The notes under the pieces: model-generated
Databases searched by the model: none
The model's input: the letters and a program-made list of their open reading frames with translations, nothing else
Told to the model about the DNA's origin: nothing
DNA from: Klebsiella africana
GTDB taxonomy: Bacteria; Pseudomonadota; Gammaproteobacteria; Enterobacterales; Enterobacteriaceae
Assembly: GCF_020526085.1 (NCBI RefSeq)
Contig: NZ_CP084874.1
Span: 124,001-188,000, forward strand
Direction of reading: 5' to 3'
DNA length: 64,000 bases
Translations under genes and position numbers: made by a program
Shown here: positions 29,204 to 39,010 of the stretch, piece after piece
Layout of the letters: each line of letters begins with the position of its first letter
How positions within the stretch are numbered: position 1 is the first letter of the stretch

Positions 29204-30229
29204 ATGAAAGCGTTATCCAAACTGAAAGCGGAAGAAGGCATCTGGATGACCGACGTACCGGAACCGGAAGTCGGCCATAACGATCTGCTGATTAAAATCC
29301 GCAAGACCGCCATTTGCGGGACCGACGTGCACATCTACAACTGGGATGAGTGGTCGCAGAAGACCATTCCGGTGCCGATGGTAGTTGGTCACGAATACGT
29401 CGGCGAAGTGGTCGGGATTGGTCAGGAAGTGCGCGGCTTTAAGATTGGCGACCGCGTCTCCGGTGAAGGGCATATTACCTGTGGCCATTGCCGTAACTGC
29501 CGCGCGGGCCGTACCCACCTGTGTCGCAACACCATCGGCGTGGGCGTCAACCGCCCGGGCTGCTTTGCCGAGTATCTGGTGATCCCGGCCTTTAACGCCT
29601 TTAAGATTCCCGACAATATCTCTGATGACCTGGCGTCTATTTTCGACCCGTTCGGCAACGCCGTGCACACCGCGCTCTCCTTCGATCTGGTAGGGGAAGA
29701 TGTGCTGGTCTCCGGCGCCGGCCCGATCGGCGTGATGGCGGCGGCGGTGGCGAAACATGTCGGCGCGCGTAATGTGGTGATCACTGACGTCAACGAGTAC
29801 CGTCTGGAGCTGGCGCGCAAAATGGGCGTCACCCGCGCGGTGAACGTGGCCAAAGAGAGTCTCAACGACGTGATGGCTGAGCTGGGCATGACCGAAGGTT
29901 TCGATGTGGGTCTGGAGATGTCCGGTGCGCCGCCGGCGTTTCGCAGCATGCTCGATACCATGAACCACGGCGGCCGTATTGCGATGCTGGGTATCCCACC
30001 GTCGGATATGTCCATCGACTGGACCAAGGTCATCTTCAAGGGGCTGTTTATTAAAGGTATCTATGGTCGCGAAATGTTCGAAACCTGGTACAAGATGGCG
30101 GCGCTGATCCAGTCTGGTCTCGACCTTTCGCCGATCATTACCCACCGCTTCGGCATTGACGACTTCCAGAAGGGCTTCGATGCGATGCGATCCGGCCAGT
30201 CCGGAAAAGTGGTATTGAGCTGGGAATAA
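29204..30229 (+). CDS. tdh: L-threonine 3-dehydrogenase
   Basis: Oxidises L-threonine with NAD to 2-amino-3-ketobutyrate, passed to Kbl. A 341-residue zinc-dependent medium-chain dehydrogenase: catalytic zinc ligands Cys38 in AICGTDVH and His63/Glu64 in GHEYVGEV. The structural zinc is bound by [15 protein letters not shown], and NAD by [19 protein letters not shown]. It is the second gene of the kbl-tdh operon and ends before a strong terminator. Confidence 0.98.
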   Translation: MKALSKLKAEEGIWMTDVPEPEVGHNDLLIKIRKTAICGTDVHIYNWDEWSQKTIPVPMVVGHEYVGEVVGIGQEVRGFKIGDRVSGEGHITCGHCRNCRAGRTHLCRNTIGVGVNRPGCFAEYLVIPAFNAFKIPDNISDDLASIFDPFGNAVHTALSFDLVGEDVLVSGAGPIGVMAAAVAKHVGARNVVITDVNEYRLELARKMGVTRAVNVAKESLNDVMAELGMTEGFDVGLEMSGAPPAFRSMLDTMNHGGRIAMLGIPPSDMSIDWTKVIFKGLFIKGIYGREMFETWYKMAALIQSGLDLSPIITHRFGIDDFQKGFDAMRSGQSGKVVLSWE

Positions 30230-30260
30230 TTCCCTGGTGCTGTCGTAAAAATCAGCCCAA

Positions 30261-30284
30261 AAGGCGCCTGCGGGCGCCTTAATT
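30261..30284 (+). terminator. kbl-tdh intrinsic terminator
   Basis: AAGGCGCC-TGCG-GGCGCCTT followed by AATTTAGATTT. The stem is perfect; the T tract is interrupted. Confidence 0.82.
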
Positions 30285-30309
30285 TAGATTTGGATAACAT
30301 TTTTAGCCT

Positions 30310-30384
30310 GCTTAATATTAAGCGCACAATTTCTACATCGATTTTCCGGTTATTCGCTTATACAGTGTGTTTAGTCGCAGTTTA
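30310..30384 (+). promoter_or_regulatory. Candidate regulatory region of the WaaE-like glycosyltransferase gene
   Basis: A perfect 14-base palindrome, GCTTAATATTAAGC (30310-30323), is followed by a possible -10, TATACA (30359-30364), with a poor -35. Then comes a direct repeat TGTTTA-GTCGC-AGTTTA (30368-30384) that matches the spacing and sequence of a PhoP box. The box lies downstream of the -10, unusual for activation. CTTAAT/ATTAAG halves also recall PmrA sites. Regulation is inferred only. Confidence 0.4.
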
Positions 30385-30398
30385 ACTTTGTAACTATC

Positions 30399-31187
30399 AT
30401 GCTTAAACTCTCCGTATGCTTACTGACCTGTAATTCTGCGCGCCTGCTCAGGGAGGTGCTGCCGCCGCTGCTGAAGGTGGCTGATGAATGTATCGTCGTC
30501 GACTCCGGCAGTACAGACGACACGGTCTCTATTTGTCAGCAGTTTGGTCTCACCGTCCATCACCATGCCTACAAAGCTCACGGCGCGCAGATGAACTATG
30601 CCATCGGGCTGGCCAGCCATGACTGGGTGCTGTGCATGGACAGCGACGAAATTCTTGATAATGACGTGGTAGCGGCCATTCAGGTGCTAAAAGCGGGGGA
30701 GGAGCCCGACCCAACCTGTGCCTGGCGTCTGCCGCGCTACTGGTTTGTGCTTGGCAAACAGGTGCGGACGATCTACCCCATTTCCTCACCGGATTACCCG
30801 GTGCGCCTCTTTAACCGCCAGCAGGCGCGGTTTAACGACCGGCCGGTGGATGACCAGGTGGTCGGGCACGCACGCTCCGTCAGGTTGCCGGGCTTCGTTC
30901 GCCATGACACCTTTTATTCGCTGCATGAAGTATTTAATAAGCTGAACAGCTATACCACCCGGCTGGTGAAGCACCAGCAGGTCAAACCTTCGCTGACGCG
31001 GGGGATCGTCAGCGCCATTGGCGCTTTCTTTAAGTGGTATCTGTTTAGCGGAGCGTGGCGCTATGGCAAGGTCGGCGTGGTCACCGGGCTGTACGCCACG
31101 TTTTACAGCTTTCTCAAATATTTTAAGGCGTGGTACGCCCACGAAGATAACCAGGCGCCCGTCGCGCAAAAGCGAACGGACCCCTGA
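30399..31187 (+). CDS. Glycosyltransferase family 2, WaaE-like
   Basis: The 262 residues resemble WaaE of this window: KLSVCLLTCNSARLLREVL, VVDSGSTDDTVSI, KAHGAQMNYAIGLASHDWVL and the metal motif CMDSDEILDND. The C-terminal part GAFFKWYLFSGAWRYGKVG is amphipathic and basic, likely membrane-associating. No good Shine-Dalgarno precedes the ATG, but the GT2 fold begins immediately, so the start is probably right. It occupies the tdh-yibQ slot where E. coli has waaH, an LPS modification gene. An LPS or other envelope-sugar acceptor is plausible but not shown. It ends 5 bases before convergent yibQ. Confidence 0.82.
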   Translation: MLKLSVCLLTCNSARLLREVLPPLLKVADECIVVDSGSTDDTVSICQQFGLTVHHHAYKAHGAQMNYAIGLASHDWVLCMDSDEILDNDVVAAIQVLKAGEEPDPTCAWRLPRYWFVLGKQVRTIYPISSPDYPVRLFNRQQARFNDRPVDDQVVGHARSVRLPGFVRHDTFYSLHEVFNKLNSYTTRLVKHQQVKPSLTRGIVSAIGAFFKWYLFSGAWRYGKVGVVTGLYATFYSFLKYFKAWYAHEDNQAPVAQKRTDP

Positions 31188-31192
31188 GTGGT

Positions 31193-32149
31193 CTAGTTAC
31201 CCGGATTATCCCAGCCCTGCCATTTGAGGCGATAGTACTGGACCAGCGCGCTCTGGCTAATGCTGTCGCTGAGGATAGTGAAGAAGCGGCTGGCGTTCAC
31301 GGGTTCCAGCGGGCGCTTCGGCTTGCAATACTTCACGCCGTGGAACGGATTACGCGGCTTCTGCTGCTGCGGCGGCGTTTGTTGCGCGGGCGGCTGAGCG
31401 TAGTTGGGCGTCGAGTTGTCGACCTGCGGCTCGTTCAGCAGGCTGCTCGGGCGCACCAGCGTGATATCCGGCGGCAGGTTATAGACCATCTGCTGCAGCA
31501 CCCGCACCGTCGTCGGATGCGGATGGCCAATGGCTATCGCCGAGCCGTTGCGTCGCGCCAGCGCGACAGCGCGATTGAACTGGTTACGGATATCGGCTTC
31601 GTTCTGCGTATCGTCAAGAAACACCTTGCGCTTAATCACCTTCACCCCGGTACCCTGTGCGGCGCGCATGGCCTGGGTGTTGCCGATGGTGACGCTGTCG
31701 AGAAAATAGAGATTGTAGCGCTCCAGAGCCTGCATCACCTTCTGCATGCCAAACAGGTTGGAGGTCATCGCGCTGCCCATATGGTTATTCAGCCCGACGG
31801 CGTAGGGGACTTTGCCGTAAGCCTCGCGAATGATGCGCTCGATCTCCTCGCTGCTCATCTCAGGACGCAGGGTGTCTTTTTCCAGCGGCTGTTTGCTGAG
31901 TGGCGCCATCGGCAGATGAATGAGCACTTCATGGCCCAGATTATGCGCTTTAGTGGCCATTTCCCGGGCGTGCGGCGCGTTCGGCAGCACGGCGACGGAG
32001 ATAGTGGATGGCAGCGCCAGCACCTGATTCTCGGTTTGCGGGCGGTAGCCGAAATCGTCAATAACGATGGAGAGTTTGCCAGCGAACGCTGGCGCCGCCA
32101 GAGCCAGCGAACCGGCTACGGCAAGAGCAATTGCGCGAAATTGAAGCAA
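31193..32149 (-). CDS. yibQ: Divergent polysaccharide deacetylase family protein YibQ
   Basis: A predicted exported protein of 318 residues. The signal peptide is FRAIALAVAGSLALAAPAFA, with cleavage after AFA. The deacetylase-like fold (DUF610) shows LSIVIDDFGYRPQTENQ, EVLIHLPMAPLSKQ, GLNNHMGSAMT and AIAIGHPHPTTV. The C-terminal tail is Pro/Gln-rich (QPPAQQTPPQQQKPRN). Enzyme activity has not been established for this family in enterobacteria. It lies 3 bases after envC and is probably co-transcribed with envC and gpmM. Confidence 0.92.
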   Translation of the reverse strand: MLQFRAIALAVAGSLALAAPAFAGKLSIVIDDFGYRPQTENQVLALPSTISVAVLPNAPHAREMATKAHNLGHEVLIHLPMAPLSKQPLEKDTLRPEMSSEEIERIIREAYGKVPYAVGLNNHMGSAMTSNLFGMQKVMQALERYNLYFLDSVTIGNTQAMRAAQGTGVKVIKRKVFLDDTQNEADIRNQFNRAVALARRNGSAIAIGHPHPTTVRVLQQMVYNLPPDITLVRPSSLLNEPQVDNSTPNYAQPPAQQTPPQQQKPRNPFHGVKYCKPKRPLEPVNASRFFTILSDSISQSALVQYYRLKWQGWDNPGN

Positions 32150-32152
32150 AAC

Positions 32153-33424
32153 TTATCTTCCCAACCACGGCTGTGGATTGACCGCCTGACCCTGGCGGCG
32201 AATTTCGAAATAGAGCGACGGACGGCCCTGACCGCCGCTGCTGCCTACGAGCGCGATAGGCTGGCCGGCACGAACCTGCGTACCGACGCTGACCAGCGCG
32301 CTTTGGTTATAGCCATACAGGCTCATGTCGCCTTTGCCATGTTCGACCACCACCACCAGACCATAACCCTGCAGCCAGTCGGCCAGAATGACCCGACCAT
32401 CGGCAATGGCTCTGACTTCGGTGCCTTCAGACGCGGCGATAACCATCCCTTTCCAACGTAGTTCACCTTGCAGCTGTTCGCCATATCGATGAAGGAGAGG
32501 ACCGCGAACCGGCCAGAATGCCTGACCGCGCGGCGAGCCCAGCCCGCCGGTGCGTGACATCAGCGAACGCTCGCTTTCCGTTGGTTTATAGGTGGTGCCT
32601 TTGCGCGACGCTTCCTGCTGGCGGTCGCGCACCGCCTGCGCGTCGCGTGCTTCCCGATCGGCGCGGGCTTTGGCGGCAGCTTCCGCCTGGGCAATACGAC
32701 CGCGTAGGCGCGATTCGTTAGCCCGCATTTCGCTTAGCTGTTGCTGACCCTGCTGAATGGAGGACTCGAGTCCGGAAAGGGTCTTTTTCCGTTCGTTACG
32801 TGCTTGCTCCAGCTTCGCCTGCTGGGCTTTTTGCTCGTAGACCAGCGTCTGCTGTTGGCTCTGCTTCTCTTCGAGCATCGACTTCTGGACCGCCATCTCT
32901 TCACGCGTTTTCTTCAGCTCCGCGATGGTCTCCTGACGGGCCTGGTTGAAGTAGCTGAAATAGACCTGCATCCGCTGGTTGCGCTGACCTTCTTCACCGC
33001 TGAGCACCATCTGGATACCGGTGTGTGGCCCCTGACGGAACGCGGCATCGAGCTGCGCGGCGAGATTACGCTCCTGAGACGCGCGCTGGCGCTCCAGCTT
33101 TGCGAGCGTGGCGTTCATCTCGTCAATCTGCTTATTGAGCTGGTTCAGGGTATCCTGGGTTTCGCGGAGTTTGCGGGTTGCGGCGGCGATCGCCTCTTCC
33201 TGCGCTTTGAGCTGGGCAAGCAGGCTCGCGCGCTGCTGCTGCTGTTGCTTAATCGCCCGCTGCTTCGCGGCGATATCGGCCTGAATAGACTTTAGCTGAT
33301 CGCGATCGTCGGCGTGAGCAGATGACGCGCACAGCAATACGCCAGCGCTGAGCGCGCTGGCGTAAAGGACGGATCGAACTGCCGTTGCGATCCATGTAGT
33401 TGAATACGTCGCCTTTCCCCTCAT
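32153..33424 (-). CDS. envC: Murein hydrolase activator EnvC
   Basis: A periplasmic divisome protein that binds FtsEX and activates the amidases AmiA and AmiB for septal peptidoglycan splitting. The 423 residues begin with a signal peptide (cleavage after SSAHA). A long coiled coil runs about 40-270 (DQLKSIQADIAAKQRAIKQQ and further heptads). The C-terminal LytM domain is degenerate: the zinc His residues are replaced, for example SLYFEIRRQG where active LytM enzymes have HLHFE, so it is an activator and not a hydrolase. It lies 9 bases after gpmM. Confidence 0.96.
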   Translation of the reverse strand: MRGKATYSTTWIATAVRSVLYASALSAGVLLCASSAHADDRDQLKSIQADIAAKQRAIKQQQQQRASLLAQLKAQEEAIAAATRKLRETQDTLNQLNKQIDEMNATLAKLERQRASQERNLAAQLDAAFRQGPHTGIQMVLSGEEGQRNQRMQVYFSYFNQARQETIAELKKTREEMAVQKSMLEEKQSQQQTLVYEQKAQQAKLEQARNERKKTLSGLESSIQQGQQQLSEMRANESRLRGRIAQAEAAAKARADREARDAQAVRDRQQEASRKGTTYKPTESERSLMSRTGGLGSPRGQAFWPVRGPLLHRYGEQLQGELRWKGMVIAASEGTEVRAIADGRVILADWLQGYGLVVVVEHGKGDMSLYGYNQSALVSVGTQVRAGQPIALVGSSGGQGRPSLYFEIRRQGQAVNPQPWLGR

Positions 33425-33433
33425 GGGGAAGGA

Positions 33434-34978
33434 TTATTCCACGATGAACAGCGGCTTGCCAGTCATCTCTTGCGGGATTTCCATTCCCATCAGCGACAGC
33501 ATGGTCGGGGCGATGTCGGAAAGTTTACCGCCGTTGACCGCTTTAACCGCTTTATTACCGACGTAGATCAGCGGAACCGGCAGGTTGGTGTGCGCGGTAT
33601 GCGCCTGGCCGGTAGCCGGGTCGCGCATCTGCTCGGCGTTGCCGTGGTCGGCAGTGATCAGCAGCTGGCCGCCAACGGATTCCACCGCCTGAGCGACCTG
33701 GTCGATGCAGTGATCCAGCGCTTCAACCGCTTTCACTGCCGCTTCCATCACCCCGGTATGGCCAACCATGTCGCCGTTCGGGTAGTTACAGATGATGGTG
33801 TCGTATTTGCCGCCCTTGATGGCCGCAACCAGTTTCTCGGTCAGCTCGGCGGAGCTCATTTCCGGCTGCAGATCGTAGGTCGCCACTTTCGGCGAGTTAA
33901 TCAGGATCCGCTCTTCACCTTTAAACGGCTCTTCTACGCCGCCGTTGAAGAAGAAGGTGACGTGAGCGTATTTCTCGGTTTCGGAGATGCGCAGCTGGGT
34001 TTTATCGTGCTTCGCCATCCACTCGCCGAAGGTGTTGGCCAGCGAGGCTGGCGGATAAGCGCAGGCGACTTTGATGTCGGCGGCGTATTCGGTGAGCATC
34101 ACGAAATCGAGATTAACCACTTTCTTACGCGCGAAGCCGTCAAAGTCAGCATTGACGAAGGCGCGGGTGATTTCACGCGCGCGGTCAGCACGGAAGTTCA
34201 TGAAGATCAGCGCGTCGCCGTCTTCCATCGCCGCATCGGCCTGGCCGGCTGCGCGGATAACGGTCGCTTTCACGAACTCGTCGTTTTCGTCACGGGCGTA
34301 GGCGGCCTGCAGACCGGCGACGGCGGTATCGGCCTGGAATTCGCCTTTGGCCAGGGTCATCAGGTCATAGGCCTGCTCAACGCGATCCCAGCGGTTGTCG
34401 CGGTCCATGGCGTAATAGCGGCCGATGAGCGACGCGATGCGGCCTTTGCCCAGCGCGGCAAATTTGGCTTCGAATTTCGCCAGCGTTTTTTCCGCGCTGC
34501 GCGGCGGGGTATCGCGGCCGTCGAGGAAGGCGTGGAGGTAGATCTTCTCAGCGCCGCGCTCTGCCGCCAGCTCCACCATCGCCATGATGTGATCTTCGTG
34601 GCTGTGGACGCCGCCCGGCGACATCAGGCCCATGATGTGGACCGCTTTGCCGGCAGCAACCGCTTTGTCGACCGCGGCGGTGAGTACCGGGTTGGCGAAG
34701 AAGGTGCGTTCTTTAATTTCCACATCGAGACGGGTCAGGTCCTGATAGACGATACGACCGGCGCCCAGGTTGACGTGGCCCACTTCGGAGTTGCCCATCT
34801 GACGGTCCGGCAGGCCGACTTCCAGGCCGGATGCATCGATCAGGGTATGCGGACGTTTGGCCCACAGGGCGTCCATTACCGGCGTTTTAGCGCTGTAAAT
34901 AGCGTTATCCTGATGCTCTTCACGATAGCCGTAGCCATCCAGAATCACCAGTACCATAGGTTTTTTAGAAACCGACAT
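33434..34978 (-). CDS. gpmM: 2,3-bisphosphoglycerate-independent phosphoglycerate mutase
   Basis: Interconverts 3- and 2-phosphoglycerate in glycolysis using two Mn ions. The 514 residues match E. coli GpmM. Alkaline-phosphatase-like metal motifs: [10 protein letters not shown], the phospho-Ser site [46 protein letters not shown] and [11 protein letters not shown]. The start MSVSKKPMV at 34978 was chosen; the frame is open for 27 more codons without support. It is first gene of gpmM-envC-yibQ and divergent from yibN. Confidence 0.97.
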   Translation of the reverse strand: MSVSKKPMVLVILDGYGYREEHQDNAIYSAKTPVMDALWAKRPHTLIDASGLEVGLPDRQMGNSEVGHVNLGAGRIVYQDLTRLDVEIKERTFFANPVLTAAVDKAVAAGKAVHIMGLMSPGGVHSHEDHIMAMVELAAERGAEKIYLHAFLDGRDTPPRSAEKTLAKFEAKFAALGKGRIASLIGRYYAMDRDNRWDRVEQAYDLMTLAKGEFQADTAVAGLQAAYARDENDEFVKATVIRAAGQADAAMEDGDALIFMNFRADRAREITRAFVNADFDGFARKKVVNLDFVMLTEYAADIKVACAYPPASLANTFGEWMAKHDKTQLRISETEKYAHVTFFFNGGVEEPFKGEERILINSPKVATYDLQPEMSSAELTEKLVAAIKGGKYDTIICNYPNGDMVGHTGVMEAAVKAVEALDHCIDQVAQAVESVGGQLLITADHGNAEQMRDPATGQAHTAHTNLPVPLIYVGNKAVKAVNGGKLSDIAPTMLSLMGMEIPQEMTGKPLFIVE

Positions 34979-35172
34979 TGCGACAACCTCATGCTCAAAG
35001 ACAGAAATTTTGCATAATTTTACTACAGCTGAATCGTTTAAATCCCCGTGAAAGATCAAAGAAAGGGAAGGGGCGGCGTCAGAGGCGATGACGAAGGCAG
35101 CTTTTTTTCGTGACCGTCCGCAGAAAATACATTACATCGCGCTCACTGGCTGTAATTGCCGCAAGGCACAGG

Positions 35173-35178
35173 TATACT
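35173..35178 (+). promoter_or_regulatory. yibN operon promoter -10 element
   Basis: TATACT lies 46 bases before yibN in the 245-base gpmM-yibN divergent region. A -35 near 35150-35156 is weak (CTGTAAT). Confidence 0.45.
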
Positions 35179-35223
35179 CCTTTCCTGGTTTTTTTCTCAC
35201 TTAGTCGGGAGTTGTAACCCCCC

Positions 35224-35655
35224 ATGCAAGAAATTATGCAATTCATCGGCCGTCACCCGGTCCTGAGCATCGCGTGGATCGCGCTGCTGGGTGCGGTACT
35301 GTTCACCACCTTCAAGGGCCTGATGTCGAAAGTTAAAGTCATCACCCGTGGTGAAGCGACGCGTCTTATCAATAAAGAAGACGCTGTGGTGGTCGACCTG
35401 CGTCAGCGTGACGATTTCCGTAAAGGCCATATTGCCGGCGCTATCAACCTGTTGCCCAGCGATATCAAAGCCAATAACGTCGGCGAGTTGGAAAAACACA
35501 AATCGCAACCCATTATTGTGGTAGACGGTTCCGGCATGCAGGCGCAAGAGCCCGCCAGCACGCTGAACAAAGCCGGGTTTGAAAAAGTCTTTGTACTGAA
35601 AGAGGGTATCGCAGGCTGGAGCGGCGAAAACCTTCCTCTGGTACGCGGCAAATAA
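35224..35655 (+). CDS. yibN: Membrane-anchored rhodanese-fold protein YibN (no catalytic Cys)
   Basis: The 143 residues have an N-terminal membrane segment ([19 protein letters not shown]) and a rhodanese domain with [22 protein letters not shown]. At the place of the sulfur-carrying Cys loop it reads [14 protein letters not shown], and the whole protein contains no cysteine. So it cannot be a classical sulfurtransferase. E. coli YibN also lacks the canonical Cys but has one nearby (MQCQ); here that is Ala. It precedes grxC and secB; a role near the inner membrane is likely but unspecified. Confidence 0.93.
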   Translation: MQEIMQFIGRHPVLSIAWIALLGAVLFTTFKGLMSKVKVITRGEATRLINKEDAVVVDLRQRDDFRKGHIAGAINLLPSDIKANNVGELEKHKSQPIIVVDGSGMQAQEPASTLNKAGFEKVFVLKEGIAGWSGENLPLVRGK

Positions 35656-35759
35656 CTTACCTCGCGTGGTGATGCCGCCGCGTTTTCCCTGCATGCCTGA
35701 CGTGAAGGGAAGCGCAGTCCGCGGCGTAAAACCCTCAGGGTAACAACAGGAGTGAAGTC

Positions 35760-36011
35760 ATGGCCAATATTGAGATCTACACCAAAGCGACCTGCCCGTT
35801 CTGCGTTCGCGCGAAAGCGCTGCTGAACAGCAAAGGCGTAACGTTCCATGAGTTGCCGATCGATGGCGATGCCGCTAAGCGTGAGGAGATGATCCAGCGC
35901 AGCGGACGGACGACGGTTCCGCAGATTTTTATTGATGCGCAGCACATTGGCGGCTGTGACGACTTGTATGCGCTTGATTCACGTGGTGGACTTGATCCCC
36001 TCTTGCGCTAA
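35760..36011 (+). CDS. grxC: Glutaredoxin 3
   Basis: A glutathione-dependent thiol-disulfide oxidoreductase of 83 residues, standard length. The active site is TCPFCVRAK, where E. coli has CPYC, a Tyr to Phe change. GSH-binding features TTVPQIFID and GGCDDLYAL are intact. ACAGGAG lies before the ATG. It sits between yibN and secB in the usual order. Confidence 0.96.
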   Translation: MANIEIYTKATCPFCVRAKALLNSKGVTFHELPIDGDAAKREEMIQRSGRTTVPQIFIDAQHIGGCDDLYALDSRGGLDPLLR

Positions 36012-36071
36012 TTTTTGCGCGCTTTCCCTGGCGGAAGCGCGTATTTAAGGACAACACGAAAGGGTTTTACT

Positions 36072-36539
36072 ATGTCAGAACAAAACAGCACCGAAATGAC
36101 CTTCCAGATCCAGCGTATCTATACCAAAGATATCTCTTTTGAAGCGCCGAATGCGCCGCAAGTTTTCCAGAAAGACTGGCAGCCGGAAGTTAAACTTGAT
36201 CTGGATACCGCCTCCACCCAGCTGGCTGAAGGCGTTTATGAAGTGGTGCTGCGTGTGACCGTGACCGCCTCGCTGGGCGAAGAAACCGCGTTCCTCTGTG
36301 AAGTACAGCAGGGCGGTATTTTCTCCATCGACGGCATCGAAGGCACCCAGATGGCGCACTGCCTCGGCGCATACTGCCCGAACATTCTGTTCCCGTACGC
36401 GCGCGAGTGCATCACCAGCCTGGTTTCCCGCGGTACCTTCCCGCAACTTAACCTTGCGCCAGTGAACTTCGACGCGCTGTTTATGAACTATCTGCAGCAG
36501 CAGGCTGGCGAAGGTGCAGAACAACATCAGGATGCCTGA
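36072..36539 (+). CDS. secB: Protein-export chaperone SecB
   Basis: A tetrameric cytoplasmic chaperone that keeps preproteins unfolded and delivers them to SecA. The product is 155 residues, full length, with the conserved [20 protein letters not shown] and [25 protein letters not shown]. The start at 36072 (MSEQNSTEM) was chosen over an upstream in-frame ATG at 36015. Its stop shares one base with the gpsA start (TGATG), so both are coupled. Confidence 0.98.
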   Translation: MSEQNSTEMTFQIQRIYTKDISFEAPNAPQVFQKDWQPEVKLDLDTASTQLAEGVYEVVLRVTVTASLGEETAFLCEVQQGGIFSIDGIEGTQMAHCLGAYCPNILFPYARECITSLVSRGTFPQLNLAPVNFDALFMNYLQQQAGEGAEQHQDA

Positions 36540-37558
36540 TGAACGCACTTAATGCTGCAATGACTGTGATCGGTGCCGGCTCTTACGGCACCGCTCTTGC
36601 CATCACCCTGGCAAGAAATGGCCACCACGTTGTGCTGTGGGGCCATGACCCAAAACATATCGCGACGCTGCAACACGATCGCTGCAACGCCGCGTTCCTT
36701 CCCGATGTGCCTTTTCCGGATACGCTGCATCTTGAAAGCGACCTGGCCACCGCGCTGGCCGCCAGCCGCGACATCCTTGTCGTGGTGCCAAGCCATGTGT
36801 TCGGCCAGGTGTTACGCCAGATTAAACCGCTGATGCGCCCCGACGCGCGGCTGGTGTGGGCGACCAAAGGCCTGGAGGCCGAAACCGGCCGTCTGCTGCA
36901 GGACGTGGCGCGTGAAGCGCTGGGCGATGATATCCCGCTGGCGGTGATCTCGGGGCCAACCTTCGCCAAAGAGCTGGCCGCCGGGTTGCCGACGGCGATT
37001 TCGCTGGCGGCGACGGATCCGCAGTTTGCCGAGGATCTGCAGCACCTGCTGCACTGCGGCAAAAGTTTCCGCGTCTACATCAACCCGGACTTTATTGGCG
37101 TGCAGCTCGGCGGCGCGGTAAAAAACGTCATTGCTATCGGGGCGGGTATGTCGGACGGCATCGGCTTCGGCGCTAATGCGCGTACGGCACTGATTACTCG
37201 CGGCCTGGTGGAAATGTCCCGCCTCGGCGCGGCGCTGGGCGCCGACCCGGAAACCTTTATGGGCATGGCCGGCCTCGGTGACCTGGTGCTCACCTGCACC
37301 GACAACCAGTCCCGTAACCGCCGCTTCGGCATGATGCTCGGCCAGGGGATGGACGTGCAAAGCGCTCAGGAAAAGATTGGCCAGGTGGTTGAAGGCTACC
37401 GCAATACCAAGGAAGTTCGCGTTCTGGCACAGCGTTTAGGTGTCGAAATGCCAATAACCGAGGAAATTTATCAGGTATTGTATTGCGGAAAAATTGCGCG
37501 CGAGGCAGCATTGACCTTATTGGGTCGCGCCCGCAAGGACGAGCGCAGCAGCAATTAG
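36539..37558 (+). CDS. gpsA: Glycerol-3-phosphate dehydrogenase [NAD(P)+]
   Basis: Reduces dihydroxyacetone phosphate to sn-glycerol-3-phosphate for phospholipid synthesis. The 339 residues have the NAD motif [19 protein letters not shown], the [11 protein letters not shown] segment, catalytic Lys in [16 protein letters not shown] and the substrate site [20 protein letters not shown]. It is coupled to secB and precedes cysE by 73 bases. Confidence 0.98.
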   Translation: MNALNAAMTVIGAGSYGTALAITLARNGHHVVLWGHDPKHIATLQHDRCNAAFLPDVPFPDTLHLESDLATALAASRDILVVVPSHVFGQVLRQIKPLMRPDARLVWATKGLEAETGRLLQDVAREALGDDIPLAVISGPTFAKELAAGLPTAISLAATDPQFAEDLQHLLHCGKSFRVYINPDFIGVQLGGAVKNVIAIGAGMSDGIGFGANARTALITRGLVEMSRLGAALGADPETFMGMAGLGDLVLTCTDNQSRNRRFGMMLGQGMDVQSAQEKIGQVVEGYRNTKEVRVLAQRLGVEMPITEEIYQVLYCGKIAREAALTLLGRARKDERSSN

Positions 37559-37631
37559 CTTTCCTTTGTCACCTGAATGACCCTGCCAGCGCAGAACTGG
37601 CAGGTCATTACTATATCGCCTGGAGTATGCA

Positions 37632-38453
37632 ATGCCGTGTGAAGAACTGGATATCGTCTGGAATAATATTAAAGCCGAAGCCCGGGCTCTGGCTGACTGT
37701 GAGCCGATGCTCGCCAGTTTTTACCACGCAACGCTACTCAAGCATGAAAATCTGGGCAGTGCGCTGAGCTATATGCTGGCCAACAAGCTGGCTTCCCCGA
37801 TTATGCCCGCGATCGCCATTCGTGAAGTGGTGGAAGAGGCCTACGCCGCCGATCCGGAAATGATCGCCTCCGCCGCCTGCGATATTCAGGCGGTGCGTAC
37901 GCGTGACCCAGCGGTGGATAAATACTCCACGCCGCTGCTTTACCTGAAGGGTTTCCATGCCCTGCAGGCGTATCGTATCGGCCACTGGTTGTGGACTCAG
38001 GGCCGGCGTGCGCTGGCGATTTTCCTGCAAAATCAGGTCTCGGTCTCCTTCCAGGTGGATATCCACCCGGCGGCGAAAATTGGCCGCGGGATCATGCTCG
38101 ACCACGCCACCGGCATTGTGGTCGGCGAAACGGCGGTGATTGAAGATGACGTGTCTATCCTGCAGTCGGTCACCCTCGGCGGGACCGGTAAAACCAGCGG
38201 CGACCGTCACCCGAAAATTCGCGAAGGCGTGATGATTGGCGCCGGGGCGAAGATCCTTGGCAATATTGAAGTCGGGCGTGGAGCGAAGATTGGCGCTGGT
38301 TCGGTGGTATTGCAGCCGGTTCCGCCGCACACCACCGCGGCGGGCGTCCCGGCGCGTATCGTCGGCAAGCCAGAGAGCGACAAGCCGGCGATGGATATGG
38401 ATCAGCATTTCAACGGCATCCACCACACCTTCGAGTACGGCGACGGGATTTGA
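37632..38453 (+). CDS. cysE: Serine acetyltransferase
   Basis: Acetylates L-serine with acetyl-CoA to O-acetylserine, the first step of cysteine synthesis, feedback-inhibited by cysteine. The 273 residues have an N-terminal helical domain (to about 140), then a left-handed beta helix with hexapeptide repeats. Catalytic His lies in MLDHATGIVVGE, and GGTGKTSGDRHPKI is the acetyl-CoA loop. The C-terminus ends YGDGI; the terminal Ile is what docks into CysK. Confidence 0.98.
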   Translation: MPCEELDIVWNNIKAEARALADCEPMLASFYHATLLKHENLGSALSYMLANKLASPIMPAIAIREVVEEAYAADPEMIASAACDIQAVRTRDPAVDKYSTPLLYLKGFHALQAYRIGHWLWTQGRRALAIFLQNQVSVSFQVDIHPAAKIGRGIMLDHATGIVVGETAVIEDDVSILQSVTLGGTGKTSGDRHPKIREGVMIGAGAKILGNIEVGRGAKIGAGSVVLQPVPPHTTAAGVPARIVGKPESDKPAMDMDQHFNGIHHTFEYGDGI

Positions 38454-38490
38454 TTTATTGCCATTTGTCGCTGCTAAGCACAGAAATGTC

Positions 38491-38523
38491 GCCCGGATAA
38501 GGCGCAACGCGCCGTAATCCGGG
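38491..38523. repeat. REP element between cysE and trmL
   Basis: GCCCGGATAAGGCG, a short centre (CAACG) and CGCCGTAATCCGGG form the two arms of a typical enterobacterial REP. It fills the 81-base gap of two convergent genes. Confidence 0.75.
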
Positions 38524-38534
38524 AACCGCTCAGG

Positions 38535-39008
38535 TTAGCTGCGCAAGACCGCGCCAGGATACCCCAGCTGGCGCCAGGCTTCATACACCACCACCGACAC
38601 CGCGTTTGACAGGTTCATACTGCGGCTGTCCGGCATCATCGGAATACGGATTTTCTGCTCCGGCGGTAGGGCATCGAGGATGCTGGCCGGCAGACCGCGG
38701 GTTTCCGGGCCAAACATCAAGAAATCGCCATCCTGATAGCTCACTGCGCTGTGCGCCGGCGTGCCTTTGGTGGTCAGGGCGAACAGACGCTGCGGCTGCG
38801 CGCTGGCGACAAACGCCGCATAATCCGCATGGCGCTGCACGGCAGTGAACTCGTGATAGTCAAGTCCGGCGCGTCTCAGGCGTTTATCGTCCCAGGTGAA
38901 GCCCATCGGCTCAATGATATGCAGACTGAAGCCCGTGTTAGCGCACAGGCGGATAATATTCCCGGTATTCGGCGGGATCTCTGGTTCGAATAACACGATG
39001 TTCAGCAT
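38535..39008 (-). CDS. trmL: tRNA (cytidine/uridine-2'-O-)-methyltransferase TrmL
   Basis: A SPOUT enzyme methylating the ribose of wobble base 34 in two leucine tRNAs. The 157 residues match E. coli TrmL (YibK). The trefoil-knot motifs are [23 protein letters not shown] and [20 protein letters not shown]. The Shine-Dalgarno AAGGGGGCA sits two bases before the ATG-proximal GT and can pair with an upstream TGCCCCC (see the hairpin feature), so translation may be held back. Confidence 0.96.
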   Translation of the reverse strand: MLNIVLFEPEIPPNTGNIIRLCANTGFSLHIIEPMGFTWDDKRLRRAGLDYHEFTAVQRHADYAAFVASAQPQRLFALTTKGTPAHSAVSYQDGDFLMFGPETRGLPASILDALPPEQKIRIPMMPDSRSMNLSNAVSVVVYEAWRQLGYPGAVLRS

Positions 39009-39010
39009 AC

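Noticed and set aside
33470..35017. A 515-codon open frame antisense to gpmM
   Set aside because: It mirrors gpmM codon structure, encodes a His/Arg/Val-rich sequence without any recognisable domain and lacks a ribosome binding site. Long antisense frames are common in GC-rich genes.
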